A stretch of DNA of 64,000 bases from Clostridiaceae bacterium. GTDB lineage: Bacteria; Bacillota; Clostridia; Lachnospirales; Lachnospiraceae. Every line of letters starts with the position of its first letter. Positions within the stretch are counted from its first letter, which is position 1. The stretch spans positions 1-64,000 of the forward strand of contig CAJTGI010000003.1 in assembly GCA_910575435.1 (NCBI GenBank), written 5' to 3'. This document shows, piece after piece, positions 1 to 8,420 of the stretch. Under the pieces are notes generated by a model. That model worked only from the letters and a program-made list of their open reading frames with translations, searched no databases and was not told the DNA's origin. The translations under genes and the position numbers were made by a program.

Positions 1-882
1 AAGGCGAACATGATCATCCCGCAGATTGCGGAAAACCAGACAAAGAGCGGTACGGAGAAGATTCCATCTACCTGTCCATGCTGTGGCGGCAGTCTGCAGG
101 TCCATAAAACCAGCGGCGGAACCCGCCAGCTTTTCTGTGAGAACCCGAACTGTGCGGCAAAACTGGTACGCAAGTTTGTCCATTTCTGCGACAAGACCCG
201 CATGGACATTGAGGGGCTTTCGGAAAAGACGCTGGCAAAATTTATTGGCATGGGCTGGATACGCAACTTTGGCGACCTTTATACGCTGGAGCAGCACCGG
301 GAAGAAATTATCCGGACCGAAGGCTTTGGGGAGAAATCCTTTGCCAGACTGCAGGCTTCGATTGAAAAGAGCCGCCGCTGCACCCTGAACCAGTTTATTG
401 CCGGTATGGGAATCCCGATGGTGGGACGCAGCGCTGGACGGAGTATCAGCAGGCATTTTGGCGGAGACTGGAATGCGTTCGAGCAGGCAATCAAGGATGG
501 GTTTGATTTTACCATCCTGCCGGACTTTGGCGAAATCATGCACAACAACATTTACCAGTGGTATGCGGATGAGGAGGCAGCAAAGCTCTGGAGACCGCTA
601 CTGGAACACATCACTTTTGAAAAGGAGAATACGACTATGAGTACAAATCATACAATTTTTGCAGGAAAAACAATCGTGGCAACCGGGAAACTTCAGAATT
701 ACACCCGTGATGAGATTCAGATGAAGATTACTTCACTGGGAGCAAAGGCGGCATCTTCTGTCAGCAAGAAGACGGATTATCTGATCGTCGGGGAAAAGGC
801 AGGAAGTAAGCTGGCAAAGGCACAGCAACTTGGCGTGAGAATACTGACCGAACAGGAATTTGAGGAGATGCTGGCGGAGTAA
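1..882 (+). CDS. ligA: NAD-dependent DNA ligase, C-terminal part (partial at window edge)
   Basis: The reading frame is open from base 1, so the gene starts upstream; the ATG at 10 lies inside the conserved KANMIIPQI stretch and is not the start. Visible domains in order are the end of the OB fold, a C4 zinc finger (CPCC ... CENPNC, about residues 25-50 of the visible part), helix-hairpin-helix repeats, and a C-terminal BRCT domain starting FAGKTIVATG and ending near LTEQEFEEML. LigA seals nicks using NAD+; the adenylation domain is not in the window. Its place among ICE genes suggests an element-borne paralogue for processing the element's own DNA rather than the chromosomal ligase (inference). 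Confidence 0.9.
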   Translation, partial: KANMIIPQIAENQTKSGTEKIPSTCPCCGGSLQVHKTSGGTRQLFCENPNCAAKLVRKFVHFCDKTRMDIEGLSEKTLAKFIGMGWIRNFGDLYTLEQHREEIIRTEGFGEKSFARLQASIEKSRRCTLNQFIAGMGIPMVGRSAGRSISRHFGGDWNAFEQAIKDGFDFTILPDFGEIMHNNIYQWYADEEAAKLWRPLLEHITFEKENTTMSTNHTIFAGKTIVATGKLQNYTRDEIQMKITSLGAKAASSVSKKTDYLIVGEKAGSKLAKAQQLGVRILTEQEFEEMLAE

Positions 883-964
883 CATCGGAACGACAGTGAT
901 CGGGCAGATGGTTCTCTGCTGCAAGGCATGAGCTCCAGAACCCGGAAGCAGAAAGGATAAAGAT

Positions 965-1177
965 ATGGCGAAATTGATTTTAAACTATAAAGGGCGCGAC
1001 AGCTGGGACAGACCGGTTTATGAATCGGAGGGACGGCTGTATGTAAACATCAATCCGCGTGAGGGATGCACGGCATCCCTATGCACAAAATACAGAAATG
1101 AATTTGATGGGGAACCCAATACGCCCGTTACAGAGGGAACTGAGGTAGAATTTGTTCCCAGCAGGGATGTCTGGTAA
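965..1177 (+). CDS. Small conserved ICE protein, unknown function
   Basis: A 70-residue protein beginning MAKLILNYKGRDSWDRPVYE. It has no signal peptide, membrane segment or catalytic motif I recognise, and looks like a small beta-rich domain. A GAAAGGATAAAG ribosome-site-like stretch precedes the ATG. It follows the ligase by about 80 bp in the same direction and precedes a broken BRCT fragment, so it probably belongs to the same ICE transcript. Function is unknown. Confidence 0.65.
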   Translation: MAKLILNYKGRDSWDRPVYESEGRLYVNINPREGCTASLCTKYRNEFDGEPNTPVTEGTEVEFVPSRDVW

Positions 1178-1227
1178 GAGTGGGAAAGTCGTATGAAAGA
1201 ATTTATGATAAAAATGGTACCGCTCAC

Positions 1228-1317
1228 TCTGTCAGCAAAAAGATGATCGTCGGGGAAAAGTCAGGAAGCAAGCTGGCAAAAGCACAGCAGCTTGGTGTGA
1301 CAATCCTTACCGAATGA
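1228..1317 (+). pseudogene. Duplicated fragment of the ligase BRCT domain
   Basis: Read from 1231 the frame gives VSKKMIVGEKSGSKLAKAQQ and then LGVTILTE followed by a TGA at 1315. This closely matches the ligase BRCT region near 760-855, with a small internal deletion (KKTDYLIVG has become KKMIVG). The ligase itself is intact across this region. The fragment has no start of its own that I can support. It is best read as a remnant of a second BRCT copy or of a tandem duplication of the ligase end. Confidence 0.7.
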
Positions 1318-1424
1318 GAATTTTAGGCGATGTCAGCCTGAGCAAAAGTTACAGGATAATACAAAACAGAGGCGGGGCAGTGGTTTTATACTGCTCCGTT
1401 TTCATGGAATGGAGGATTGAGACG

Positions 1425-2138
1425 ATGAAAGTATCGGTTTACCAGGTGGTGCCGGAACTGGACCAGAAAGAGATTTTGTTCCGGGATTTAGCCTGTGCAA
1501 TAAAAGCAGGGGACGGCAGGGTTCCGTCAGAAATCTATGAATGCATCTACAGCGGGGAGCTTCCGGTGACAGATCCGGAGCAGGTCTTTGTGACGTGCAA
1601 TGGTGAGCATCCGGAAGGGTATAAAGGGCATTCCCTGTCCGTATCAGATGTGGTGGAGTTCCAGTATGAAACAGGTGAGAGGAAATTCTTCTTCTGTGAT
1701 TCATGGGGCTTTCCAGTGGTTGCTTTTGATGCCAATAAAGCCATGCGGCAAATCAGCAATCATGACTATCAGTATGTGCAGGAATACCGCAGGATGGTCA
1801 CGGTATATTTCATGACCGCAGACGGTCTGCAGAACAGGTTCTGTGAGAGCCTTCTCTTCAGCCGTTGCCGATACAGCCGGTCACGGCTTGGTTACAGGCT
1901 GGAATGTCAGTCCTATGGCGGTACGGAACCGCAGATTTATGTGTTTGAAGAATTTCCACGGGTAATTGTTACGGAGAGTGTTGCTGTCTTTCCAGAGAAA
2001 CATCTGTATGAACTGGAAAATATGGAGAACGGTTTGCTGCGTTTCCCTCTGGATGACAGCAGAAATCTGGACATTGTGTGTGAATGGCTGAAGGACAGCA
2101 ACTATAAGTATGAGGAACTAACGGTTCAGAATAAATGA
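1425..2138 (+). CDS. YodL-domain-like ICE protein
   Basis: A 237-residue protein. The ATG at 1425 is chosen over upstream in-frame starts because GGAGG at 1411 sits at good spacing. The first half (PEQVFVTCNGEHPEGYKGHS, then SLSVSDVVE ... WGF) resembles the YodL-like domain found in many ICE and phage accessory proteins of Firmicutes. The second half has no recognised domain. There is no signal peptide or TM segment. YodL-type proteins lack an established biochemical role. The gene is nearly contiguous with the next one, suggesting co-transcription. Confidence 0.7.
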   Translation: MKVSVYQVVPELDQKEILFRDLACAIKAGDGRVPSEIYECIYSGELPVTDPEQVFVTCNGEHPEGYKGHSLSVSDVVEFQYETGERKFFFCDSWGFPVVAFDANKAMRQISNHDYQYVQEYRRMVTVYFMTADGLQNRFCESLLFSRCRYSRSRLGYRLECQSYGGTEPQIYVFEEFPRVIVTESVAVFPEKHLYELENMENGLLRFPLDDSRNLDIVCEWLKDSNYKYEELTVQNK

Positions 2139-2153
2139 TTGGAGGAAAACAAA

Positions 2154-2894
2154 ATGAGTAAGAGAACGCAACGAGCAATGGATTGTATAGAGAACAAACG
2201 ACTGAAATTAGAGGATACGCTGCCTTTTTCCTGCACCCACTGTGGCGGCTGCTGTGTGCACCAGGAGCAACTTCTGTTAAATCCCCTGGATCTATTCCGA
2301 TTGGCAGTGCATCTGGGTATCCCAGTGGAACAATGGCTGCAGCAGTATGGGGAGTGCTATATTGGAGAGGAAAGCCGGATGCCGATTTTGCGGATTCGCC
2401 CCCAGGGGGAAACAAGGCGGTGTCCTTGGCTAAAAAATAATAAGTGCAGTGTCCATAAAGCAAAACCATCGGTCTGCGGATTATACCCGCTGGGCAGGTC
2501 CGTCCGCTATGCAATGGACAAACAGGGAAAACCGGATTTGGAAAAATCAGAAGTGATTTATTTTCATGGCGGATGTTTCTGCGGCAGCCGGAACGGACAC
2601 CAGACTGTGAGGGAATGGCTGGAGGAATTTCATCTTCTGCAAAGTGAGTCCTTTTTTCTTCAGTGGAGCTATGTGATTATGGAAACAAGCCAGTTTTTAC
2701 GGCGGCTGGAAAAAGTGGTTACAAACAAGGATATCATGATGATGGTGTGGAACATGGTCTTCAGGCTGCTCTATGCCCGGTATGATACCGGAAAAGAGTT
2801 CCAGTCCCAGTTTGAGCAGAATGTGAAACAGTTAAAAGAACATATCGCAGATATAGAAAGATTGGGGGTGCCGGATCATGGCGGAAGAGTATAA
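2154..2894 (+). CDS. YkgJ-family cysteine-cluster protein (putative metal-binding)
   Basis: A 246-residue protein starting MSKRTQRAMD, with GGAGGA at 2141 placing the start at 2154. The N-terminal part carries the family's cysteine cluster: CTHCGGCC near residue 27, followed by CPWLKNNKCSVHKAKPSVCG. This CxxCxxCC pattern plus the later Cys/His set is typical of the putative zinc- or iron-chelating YkgJ domain. The C-terminal 100 residues are helical and unassigned. Its end overlaps the next gene by 17 bp, indicating translational coupling. The bound metal and role are unknown. Confidence 0.8.
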   Translation: MSKRTQRAMDCIENKRLKLEDTLPFSCTHCGGCCVHQEQLLLNPLDLFRLAVHLGIPVEQWLQQYGECYIGEESRMPILRIRPQGETRRCPWLKNNKCSVHKAKPSVCGLYPLGRSVRYAMDKQGKPDLEKSEVIYFHGGCFCGSRNGHQTVREWLEEFHLLQSESFFLQWSYVIMETSQFLRRLEKVVTNKDIMMMVWNMVFRLLYARYDTGKEFQSQFEQNVKQLKEHIADIERLGVPDHGGRV

Positions 2895-3513
2895 CAACAA
2901 CCAGATCATCCGAAAAGACGCCAAAGGATGTTTTGTGGAGAGCCTGAATGATTTCTTTGAAGTGGGGAAGATGCATCTGGTATTTGCTTCCTATGATGTG
3001 AACCTCCCATCCGGGCAGCGTCAGACCAATAACATCCATATCTTTATCGGGGTGGATGAGCTGCAGGAAATCTGCCGGAAACTTGGCTGTGGGGAACTGC
3101 AGTATATGTTAAAGCAGCAGAGGCAGTCAGGAGATTACAATAAGCCGCTGTTAGAATGGCTTGGCGGCACGTCAGCAGAGAAACTGGCACAGAGGGGGCG
3201 GAGCCGGACAGACGGGAAGAGTTTGTCCAGAACGGCAAAGCTCTTTGCAGGCAAGAAGTCGGATTTTCTTTTTATCGCAGACAGTGGGCCGGGGGAGCAG
3301 AATGCCCAGGGATTGATTGTCCCGCGGTTCGGCGGCAAATCGGAGAACCATGTGTCAGTCAGTATGACATGGGATTCCTTGAGTGAGCTGTTTTTGTTGA
3401 CAAAGGAGAATTATCAGGCGTGGCTGTCAGCGAAGTACCTGAAGGATATGATGGTACAGCAGGCAGAGCAAAGACGACAGCAGAGCAGTCAGTACCAGCG
3501 GAATGCCGGGTAG
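2878..3513 (+). CDS. ICE protein of unknown function
   Basis: A 211-residue soluble protein (MAEEYNNNQIIRKDAKG) overlapping the preceding cysteine-cluster gene by 17 bp, with GGGGGTG just upstream of the ATG. No motif I recognise is present. A central Arg/Ser/Lys-rich segment (QRGRSRTDGKSLSRTAK) could bind nucleic acid, but this is only inference from composition. The C-terminal tail is Gln-rich. Overlap with its neighbour argues for joint expression and possibly joint action. Confidence 0.6.
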   Translation: MAEEYNNNQIIRKDAKGCFVESLNDFFEVGKMHLVFASYDVNLPSGQRQTNNIHIFIGVDELQEICRKLGCGELQYMLKQQRQSGDYNKPLLEWLGGTSAEKLAQRGRSRTDGKSLSRTAKLFAGKKSDFLFIADSGPGEQNAQGLIVPRFGGKSENHVSVSMTWDSLSELFLLTKENYQAWLSAKYLKDMMVQQAEQRRQQSSQYQRNAG

Positions 3514-3684
3514 GATAGTGACTGGGATGATGGCAGGGAAATATTTTGTCCTGCGGATTTCAAAGTGAGTATGGGGGATTCTGGTTCTTGAGGAGCCGGG
3601 GTCCCTCATATGTTAGTATGATTTTATGTGGTGTATTCTTTGCGGATGTGTTTATAATATAAAGAAAGAATGGAGGAATTAGCT

Positions 3685-4020
3685 ATGCAAAATCAAGTAT
3701 GGGAACAGGTTATAGAATTTCTTAACAGACTTCGTTGTGAAAATGTATCACGGGATACGGCAGTTAAAATTCCAGAGTATGAGGATGTGCAGAGAGAATT
3801 GGAGGTGCTGCGTGAAAAATGTGAAGAGATGATACAGAAACTTTCCAGTGAAGAGCAGCAGGTATTTTTGGAGTGGATGGCAAAAGCGGAAGATATGCTC
3901 TCGCTGGAAGGGCAGAAAGCGTACTGCCAGGGATATGTGGACTGTATTCTTCTTCTGAGTGGGTTTGGTTTGCTTCGGCAAGATATATCGCCGGAAGAAC
4001 TTATGGAGAAGTTACAATAA
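3685..4020 (+). CDS. Small helical protein, unknown function
   Basis: A 111-residue, mostly helical acidic protein (MQNQVWEQVIEFLNRLRCEN). GGAGGA at 3672 supports the ATG at 3685 rather than the upstream one at 3670. A TATAAT at 3653-3658 lies just upstream, so it may have its own promoter, although no good -35 is visible. No TM segment or catalytic motif. It ends before a bidirectional terminator and converges on an XRE regulator. I do not recognise a function. Confidence 0.6.
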   Translation: MQNQVWEQVIEFLNRLRCENVSRDTAVKIPEYEDVQRELEVLREKCEEMIQKLSSEEQQVFLEWMAKAEDMLSLEGQKAYCQGYVDCILLLSGFGLLRQDISPEELMEKLQ

Positions 4021-4069
4021 TTGTAGTCTTGTATTGGCGGGAGATGCTAATATGGGAAGAAATATGAAT

Positions 4070-4117
4070 AAAAGGTAAGGGTAAGTTGGACCTTGTAAAA
4101 CTGTTCCCTTACCTTTT
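4070..4117. terminator. Bidirectional rho-independent terminator
   Basis: A perfect 12-bp inverted repeat, AAAAGGTAAGGG (4070-4081) and CCCTTACCTTTT (4106-4117), has A/T runs on both outer sides. It lies between two convergent genes and can stop both. Confidence 0.8.
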
Positions 4118-4124
4118 GTTTGAT

Positions 4125-4460
4125 TTATGAATTGGTTTCGTCATCGGATAATAGTGCTTCCGTAGTGGCGAGAATTACTTTAAGCTGTTTCTGATTGCAG
4201 CGGGTAAGCAGACGTTCGATTTGCTGGTATGTATTATCCGTTATGTTTTGGTTTGGATAGATGACCGTATCTGCTGACAGATTAAAATAATGTATCACTT
4301 TTTCAAATATTTCGTAGCTTGGATTATTTCGGAACCGTTCAAGGTCTTTTAAGTATGATAAAGAAATATCCAGTATCTCCGCTAATTCTGCCTGAGTGAG
4401 TTTTTTGTTCATTCGTGCATTTTTTAATACGATGCCGAACTGTTTTGGTTCATAAGTCAT
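4125..4460 (-). CDS. XRE-family helix-turn-helix regulator
   Basis: A 111-residue protein with an N-terminal HTH of the Cro/CI type: LTQAELAEILDISLSYLKDL at about residues 20-40, followed by ERFRNNPSYEIFEKVIHYF. The start has AGGAGG seven bases upstream on the minus strand. A short helical C-terminal tail follows. It is divergent from the methyltransferase/radical SAM pair across a 468-bp gap, so it is a candidate regulator of that cargo island or of ICE functions (inference). Confidence 0.85.
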   Translation of the reverse strand: MTYEPKQFGIVLKNARMNKKLTQAELAEILDISLSYLKDLERFRNNPSYEIFEKVIHYFNLSADTVIYPNQNITDNTYQQIERLLTRCNQKQLKVILATTEALLSDDETNS

Positions 4461-4928
4461 GGCATAACCTCCTATAAAAGTATGTTACTACCATATGTTT
4501 AGAATGTAAAAATGGTGAGGGAATACTTTATAAGTGTGGTGCGAACATATCTTTTCGAAGAACTTGTATTATTATAGAATGCAGAGAGATGGTAACCTCT
4601 GTGGAAATTAGGGGAATAAGAGTATGGATGAGTGTATAATCAATCGCTGATATATGAGTAGCAGTTGATGCAAAAACTGGCAGAGAAGTACAGTGCTGAT
4701 CATGAGGAAAGTAGTAATAGGAGTATAAAAGATAGAATTTGTGAAATGATTAAGTACTTTATAGTTTGACAATAAGTTATAAGTTTTGTTGTGATTCGAC
4801 AAGGCATGGTTTGACCATATTGTGTTAGCAACCATAAGGTTTATAATAAAATAAATAGTTTTGAAGTTTTTTTGAGTTAAATTATTTATTACTTTTGGCC
4901 AGGAAAGGTTTAGGAGGGGATTTAAGTT
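4461..4928. other. AT-rich divergent intergenic region
   Basis: This 468-bp gap separates the minus-strand XRE gene from the plus-strand methyltransferase gene. It contains TATAAT-like sequences (near 4636) and a TTGACA (near 4767), but no pair at ideal spacing that I would call confidently. Short ATG-led frames are only 7-8 codons, so I find no convincing precursor peptide. An open minus-strand frame here is low-complexity Asn/Leu/Ile sequence and is probably chance. Confidence 0.5.
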
Positions 4929-6302
4929 ATGCAATTTATTATAAATACAATTATTTCTTTTGTTTATGCAGTAATTATAGCAATTATATCATCGTTTGAA
5001 AACCAAGGGTTTAATGTAAAGATACTGCATTTTGCATTATTTGATTTTTTAGTTGTACAAATTTTTCTACTTGTTATAGAAATGTATAGAGAGCGTTTAT
5101 CTAGAGAAGCGAGATTTCTTAAAGTGCAAAAATATAAAAAATTCATTACTGGATTAATGGAATATCATGAAAAAGAAGATATAGATCAAGTGAAAGAAAA
5201 ATTAGTTTTATTTTCTTTGGAAAAATGTCTTGAATATTGTAAGTTAGAACAAAATCAAGACATACGGATATCCAAAACTATTATGAAAGAAATTAAAGAG
5301 ATGTTAGTTGCTTTAGCAAAAGAGCGAAAATGCTTTTATAAAATTAAACATTTTCAAATATCAGATATTGAAAGATTTGATTCAATTATCATTTTTTATA
5401 ATTCATATTCTGAATTATACAAACTTAATGAGATTTATGGAAAGCAACTTGTTAATGAGAAGTTATCCTTTTATCGAAAACATGAGGAAATAGAGTTTAA
5501 ATCTTATTATATATTTGATGAACAATATGCTATAGTTGAAGATATAGAGGAAAATTATTTGATCTATTCAAGACATGATATTGTCCTTAATTATATAAAA
5601 GATTTTGTGGCGAATGAAAAAAAATCGGTACCGTTTGGTAGAACCCAGGGACAAGATTCTTTGTTTCGCAATCAAGCGATAAAGGAATTTTATGGTGACG
5701 GAAATATTCCTAATATTCATTTAGATAAAATAGATAGTATTGGAAGAAAAATTCTTGATTTAGGAACAGGTGCTGGCAGACTATTAAGTTATTTTACTGA
5801 TGAATCAAAATTTGAAGTTATTGCAATGGATAAAGATGAGACTGCATTAAATGTATGTAAGCAAAATTATAGTGCATATAACAATATAGATTTTTTGTGG
5901 TCCGAATTCGATGAAAATAGTTTTCAAGTTAATCAGTTTGATATGGTAATAGCCTTTAATTCTCTTTATCATACTGATCGTGCAAGTATACTAAATGTGA
6001 TAAGTCGTGTAAAGCAAATATTAAAACCAGGCGGATACTTTTTGTTAACATTAAAAACTCTTGAAGGGAATGAAAAGGTTTATAAACATGCAGGAGAATT
6101 GTTCCCAGAAAAGCCAGAAAATACATTTATTAATACAGAATTTCCGGATTTTTATTTACCGCATCATTTTTGTGATGATGAGGAAATTGATATGTATATA
6201 AATAAATTTAATGGTATTGTTTATAGAGAGGAAATACCTTATGAAGAGCATAATGGTGTTATTGTACAAGGAAGAGGTTTTTTCTATATACTTCAAAAAT
6301 AG
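4929..6302 (+). CDS. Membrane-anchored class I SAM-dependent methyltransferase
   Basis: A 457-residue protein. Residues 1-20 and about 33-52 are hydrophobic and form one or two membrane segments, followed by a basic, helical, charged middle region (about 55-245) with no recognised domain. The C-terminal half is a class I methyltransferase: motif I ILDLGTGAGRLLSYF near residue 273, an acidic residue ending the second strand (VIAMDKDE), FDMVIAFNSLYH as motif IV-like, and LKPGGYFLL. A membrane anchor plus a long N-terminal extension is unusual for this fold. AGGAGGGG precedes the ATG. Only 12 bp separate it from the radical SAM gene, so the two are almost certainly one operon. Base composition is much richer in A/T than the flanking ICE genes, suggesting separate acquisition. 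The substrate is unknown. Confidence 0.8.
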   Translation: MQFIINTIISFVYAVIIAIISSFENQGFNVKILHFALFDFLVVQIFLLVIEMYRERLSREARFLKVQKYKKFITGLMEYHEKEDIDQVKEKLVLFSLEKCLEYCKLEQNQDIRISKTIMKEIKEMLVALAKERKCFYKIKHFQISDIERFDSIIIFYNSYSELYKLNEIYGKQLVNEKLSFYRKHEEIEFKSYYIFDEQYAIVEDIEENYLIYSRHDIVLNYIKDFVANEKKSVPFGRTQGQDSLFRNQAIKEFYGDGNIPNIHLDKIDSIGRKILDLGTGAGRLLSYFTDESKFEVIAMDKDETALNVCKQNYSAYNNIDFLWSEFDENSFQVNQFDMVIAFNSLYHTDRASILNVISRVKQILKPGGYFLLTLKTLEGNEKVYKHAGELFPEKPENTFINTEFPDFYLPHHFCDDEEIDMYINKFNGIVYREEIPYEEHNGVIVQGRGFFYILQK

Positions 6303-6314
6303 GAGAATAATGTA

Positions 6315-7811
6315 ATGATTAAAATGATTTTTATTAATTCAGGTAATGATAATGATGAAGCAGGTAATGCAAATATTGCTTCGTTTCCACCACTTGGGAT
6401 TATTTCTATGGCTTCTATGGTTAAAGAGAAGTTTAATAATGAATGTCAAACTATATTATATGATGGTCAGTTAGAACCATTGGAAGATGTAAAAAGACAC
6501 ATTAGTGAAGAATGCGCAGACATAGTTTTGGTTAGTATGTATTGCACAGGTATACGTTATTCTTTAGAATGTGTTAAAACTGCTCATGAAAGTGGTGCAA
6601 TAACAGTGCTTGGAAATGATCATGCAAAGGCTCATTATAAAACTATTTTAAGAAAAATTCCAGAAGTAGATCTTATTTCTATGGATGAGTTTGGTGAATT
6701 TCTATCTTATTTTGTTGCTGAGGCACTATTAAAAAATAAAAATATATATGAAGTTCCTAATATTGCTTATATGGCAGAAAATGGAGAAATAACGCATACA
6801 AAGTGTATTTGTAATAAAAATAAAGCTTTAATGGAAGATCCATATTCAAATATTCCATTACCTGATAGGAAATTATTAAGTAATTATTATTGGGAATCAT
6901 ATTTAAATAATTTTAGAAATATTAAGGGCAGGTTGTATAGTAGAGAGGGGGCTACTGGTATAACGACAATTAACCGAGCTAGAGGGTGTGTTAATTTAAA
7001 GCATAGATGTAGTTACTGTGGGATTGGAGATTTAAATCTTTATTTATCTTCTCCAGATTCTTTTTGGACAGATATAAGGAATGCTAAAAAAGATATCAAT
7101 GCAAATTATTTTTATGAGTGTTTTGATAATTTTACTTATTCTAGAAAATATATGGAGGATATTTTGCGCTTAAAACCGAATGATTTAGATGATATAAATT
7201 TAATTGTATATTCTTCAGCAGATCGAGTTAATGAGATTAATTGTAATATTTTCCGTGATTTGGGAGTTTATCTCGTTAATCTTGGATTAGATGCAGGAGA
7301 TGAGTATGGATTAAAGTTGTTAAAAGGTTCAAACACAAGTGTCGAGGACAATTATAGAGCTGCTGATTTGCTTACAAAAAATAAATTAGAAATGCATATT
7401 TCGTTTGTTTTAATGGGGATGGGTAGTAATGAAATTACACAGAAATCAATGAATAAGACATTAGCATTTATAAAATATTTATTGGAAAATACATCTGTAT
7501 CTATATTAGATTGTGCATTGTTTTATCCTGATAGAGTGGCGCCTGTAGGGGGATTGATTTGGAATCCTAATAATTACAATTTACTAAAAGATAAATATAA
7601 TTTATCGTATATAAAAACAGAATATTTGAGTGAATTACATAATAAATGGAAAGAGGAGATATATATAGATTCCGCAGAGATTACAAAAGATTTTGCCAAG
7701 CTGTGTGGAACAGACTATCAACTATTATTAGAATATCAGGAAAAAATTAGAGAAATGTGCTACAAATATAATGTTTCATTTGGTTATTCTCAAGCTGGTA
7801 AAATTGATTGA
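6315..7811 (+). CDS. B12-binding-type radical SAM protein with expanded cysteine motif
   Basis: A 498-residue protein. The first about 140 residues look like a cobalamin-binding Rossmann domain of the B12-radical SAM class (PPLGIISMASMV, ADIVLVSMYCTG, TVLGNDHAKAHY, VDLISMDEFGE). The radical SAM core begins with INRARGCVNLKHRCSYCGIG near residue 225; the cysteines are spaced C-x6-C-x2-C rather than the usual C-x3-C-x2-C, similar in style to the C-x7-C-x2-C of RiPP-modifying B12 radical SAM enzymes. Such enzymes do radical methylation or rearrangement on peptides, lipids or small molecules. AGGAG lies upstream of the ATG. No precursor peptide gene was seen nearby. It is paired with a membrane-anchored methyltransferase. 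Confidence 0.85.
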   Translation: MIKMIFINSGNDNDEAGNANIASFPPLGIISMASMVKEKFNNECQTILYDGQLEPLEDVKRHISEECADIVLVSMYCTGIRYSLECVKTAHESGAITVLGNDHAKAHYKTILRKIPEVDLISMDEFGEFLSYFVAEALLKNKNIYEVPNIAYMAENGEITHTKCICNKNKALMEDPYSNIPLPDRKLLSNYYWESYLNNFRNIKGRLYSREGATGITTINRARGCVNLKHRCSYCGIGDLNLYLSSPDSFWTDIRNAKKDINANYFYECFDNFTYSRKYMEDILRLKPNDLDDINLIVYSSADRVNEINCNIFRDLGVYLVNLGLDAGDEYGLKLLKGSNTSVEDNYRAADLLTKNKLEMHISFVLMGMGSNEITQKSMNKTLAFIKYLLENTSVSILDCALFYPDRVAPVGGLIWNPNNYNLLKDKYNLSYIKTEYLSELHNKWKEEIYIDSAEITKDFAKLCGTDYQLLLEYQEKIREMCYKYNVSFGYSQAGKID

Positions 7812-7904
7812 ATATTAAGAAAAATTAATACCAAAATATAATTTGGGATACAATAATGGCATAAAGGAATTCTGCAAGTATAGCGGAAAACACGGAGGAA
7901 AATA

Positions 7905-8135
7905 ATGACAACATCTGATATGATTCGTGAACTTTGTGAAAAAAAGAAAATAAGCATTTCTGAGTTGGCACGGAGAATTAATCAGTCCCCACAGAATTTT
8001 AATAAGAAGTTGAAACGTGGAACGATCAAGGCAAAAGATATGATGAAGATTGCGGATGCACTAGGGATTGAGTATGAACAACGATTAATTTTGGAAGATG
8101 GAAGTGAAGTTAGTTCATGCAATGTCAAAATATAA
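7905..8135 (+). CDS. Small XRE-family HTH regulator
   Basis: A 76-residue protein that is almost entirely a Cro/CI-type HTH: SISELARRINQSPQNFNKKL, then AKDMMKIADALGIEYEQRL. CGGAGG sits seven bases before the ATG. It follows the radical SAM gene by 93 bp in the same direction and may be part of, or may regulate, that cargo unit. Its length is normal for the single-domain class. Confidence 0.85.
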   Translation: MTTSDMIRELCEKKKISISELARRINQSPQNFNKKLKRGTIKAKDMMKIADALGIEYEQRLILEDGSEVSSCNVKI

Positions 8136-8420
8136 ATCATGGAAGTCTCTTTGATAGACATATCTCTAGTATTTTATATAGTTGATAAATACATTTTGAG
8201 ATGTATTTTAATTTTTTTAAATATGATAAGGTATTTGATTATTTTCTCTTTTATAATACGCTGTTTTCGAGTATATATAATGCCCATTCAATGGCACAAA
8301 AATGGCGGTATTTATGCCGATGACATGCAAACGTAAATCTGATACAATCATATTGTCGATAAGTGGGTTTTTCTTTGGAAGAACTCACTTTTTAAATTCA
8401 GAAAAGGAGGCTTAGGCAAA
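8136..8420. other. AT-rich gap with no supported gene
   Basis: The 285 bp between the small XRE gene and the zinc-ribbon gene are AT-rich. An open frame at 8139-8336 is hydrophobic low-complexity sequence without a ribosome site and I do not accept it. AAAGGAGG near 8402 serves the next gene. Confidence 0.4.

Noticed and set aside
4608-4934. Minus-strand open frame of about 108 codons
   Set aside because: Low-complexity Asn/Leu/Ile composition, no ribosome site, lies in the AT-rich promoter gap.
8139-8336. Plus-strand hydrophobic open frame after the small XRE gene
   Set aside because: No ribosome site, AT-rich chance sequence, no recognisable topology.
4461-8420. Precursor peptide gene for the radical SAM enzyme
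   Set aside because: Short ATG frames in the gaps are only 4-8 codons or lack ribosome sites; none looks like a leader-core peptide.
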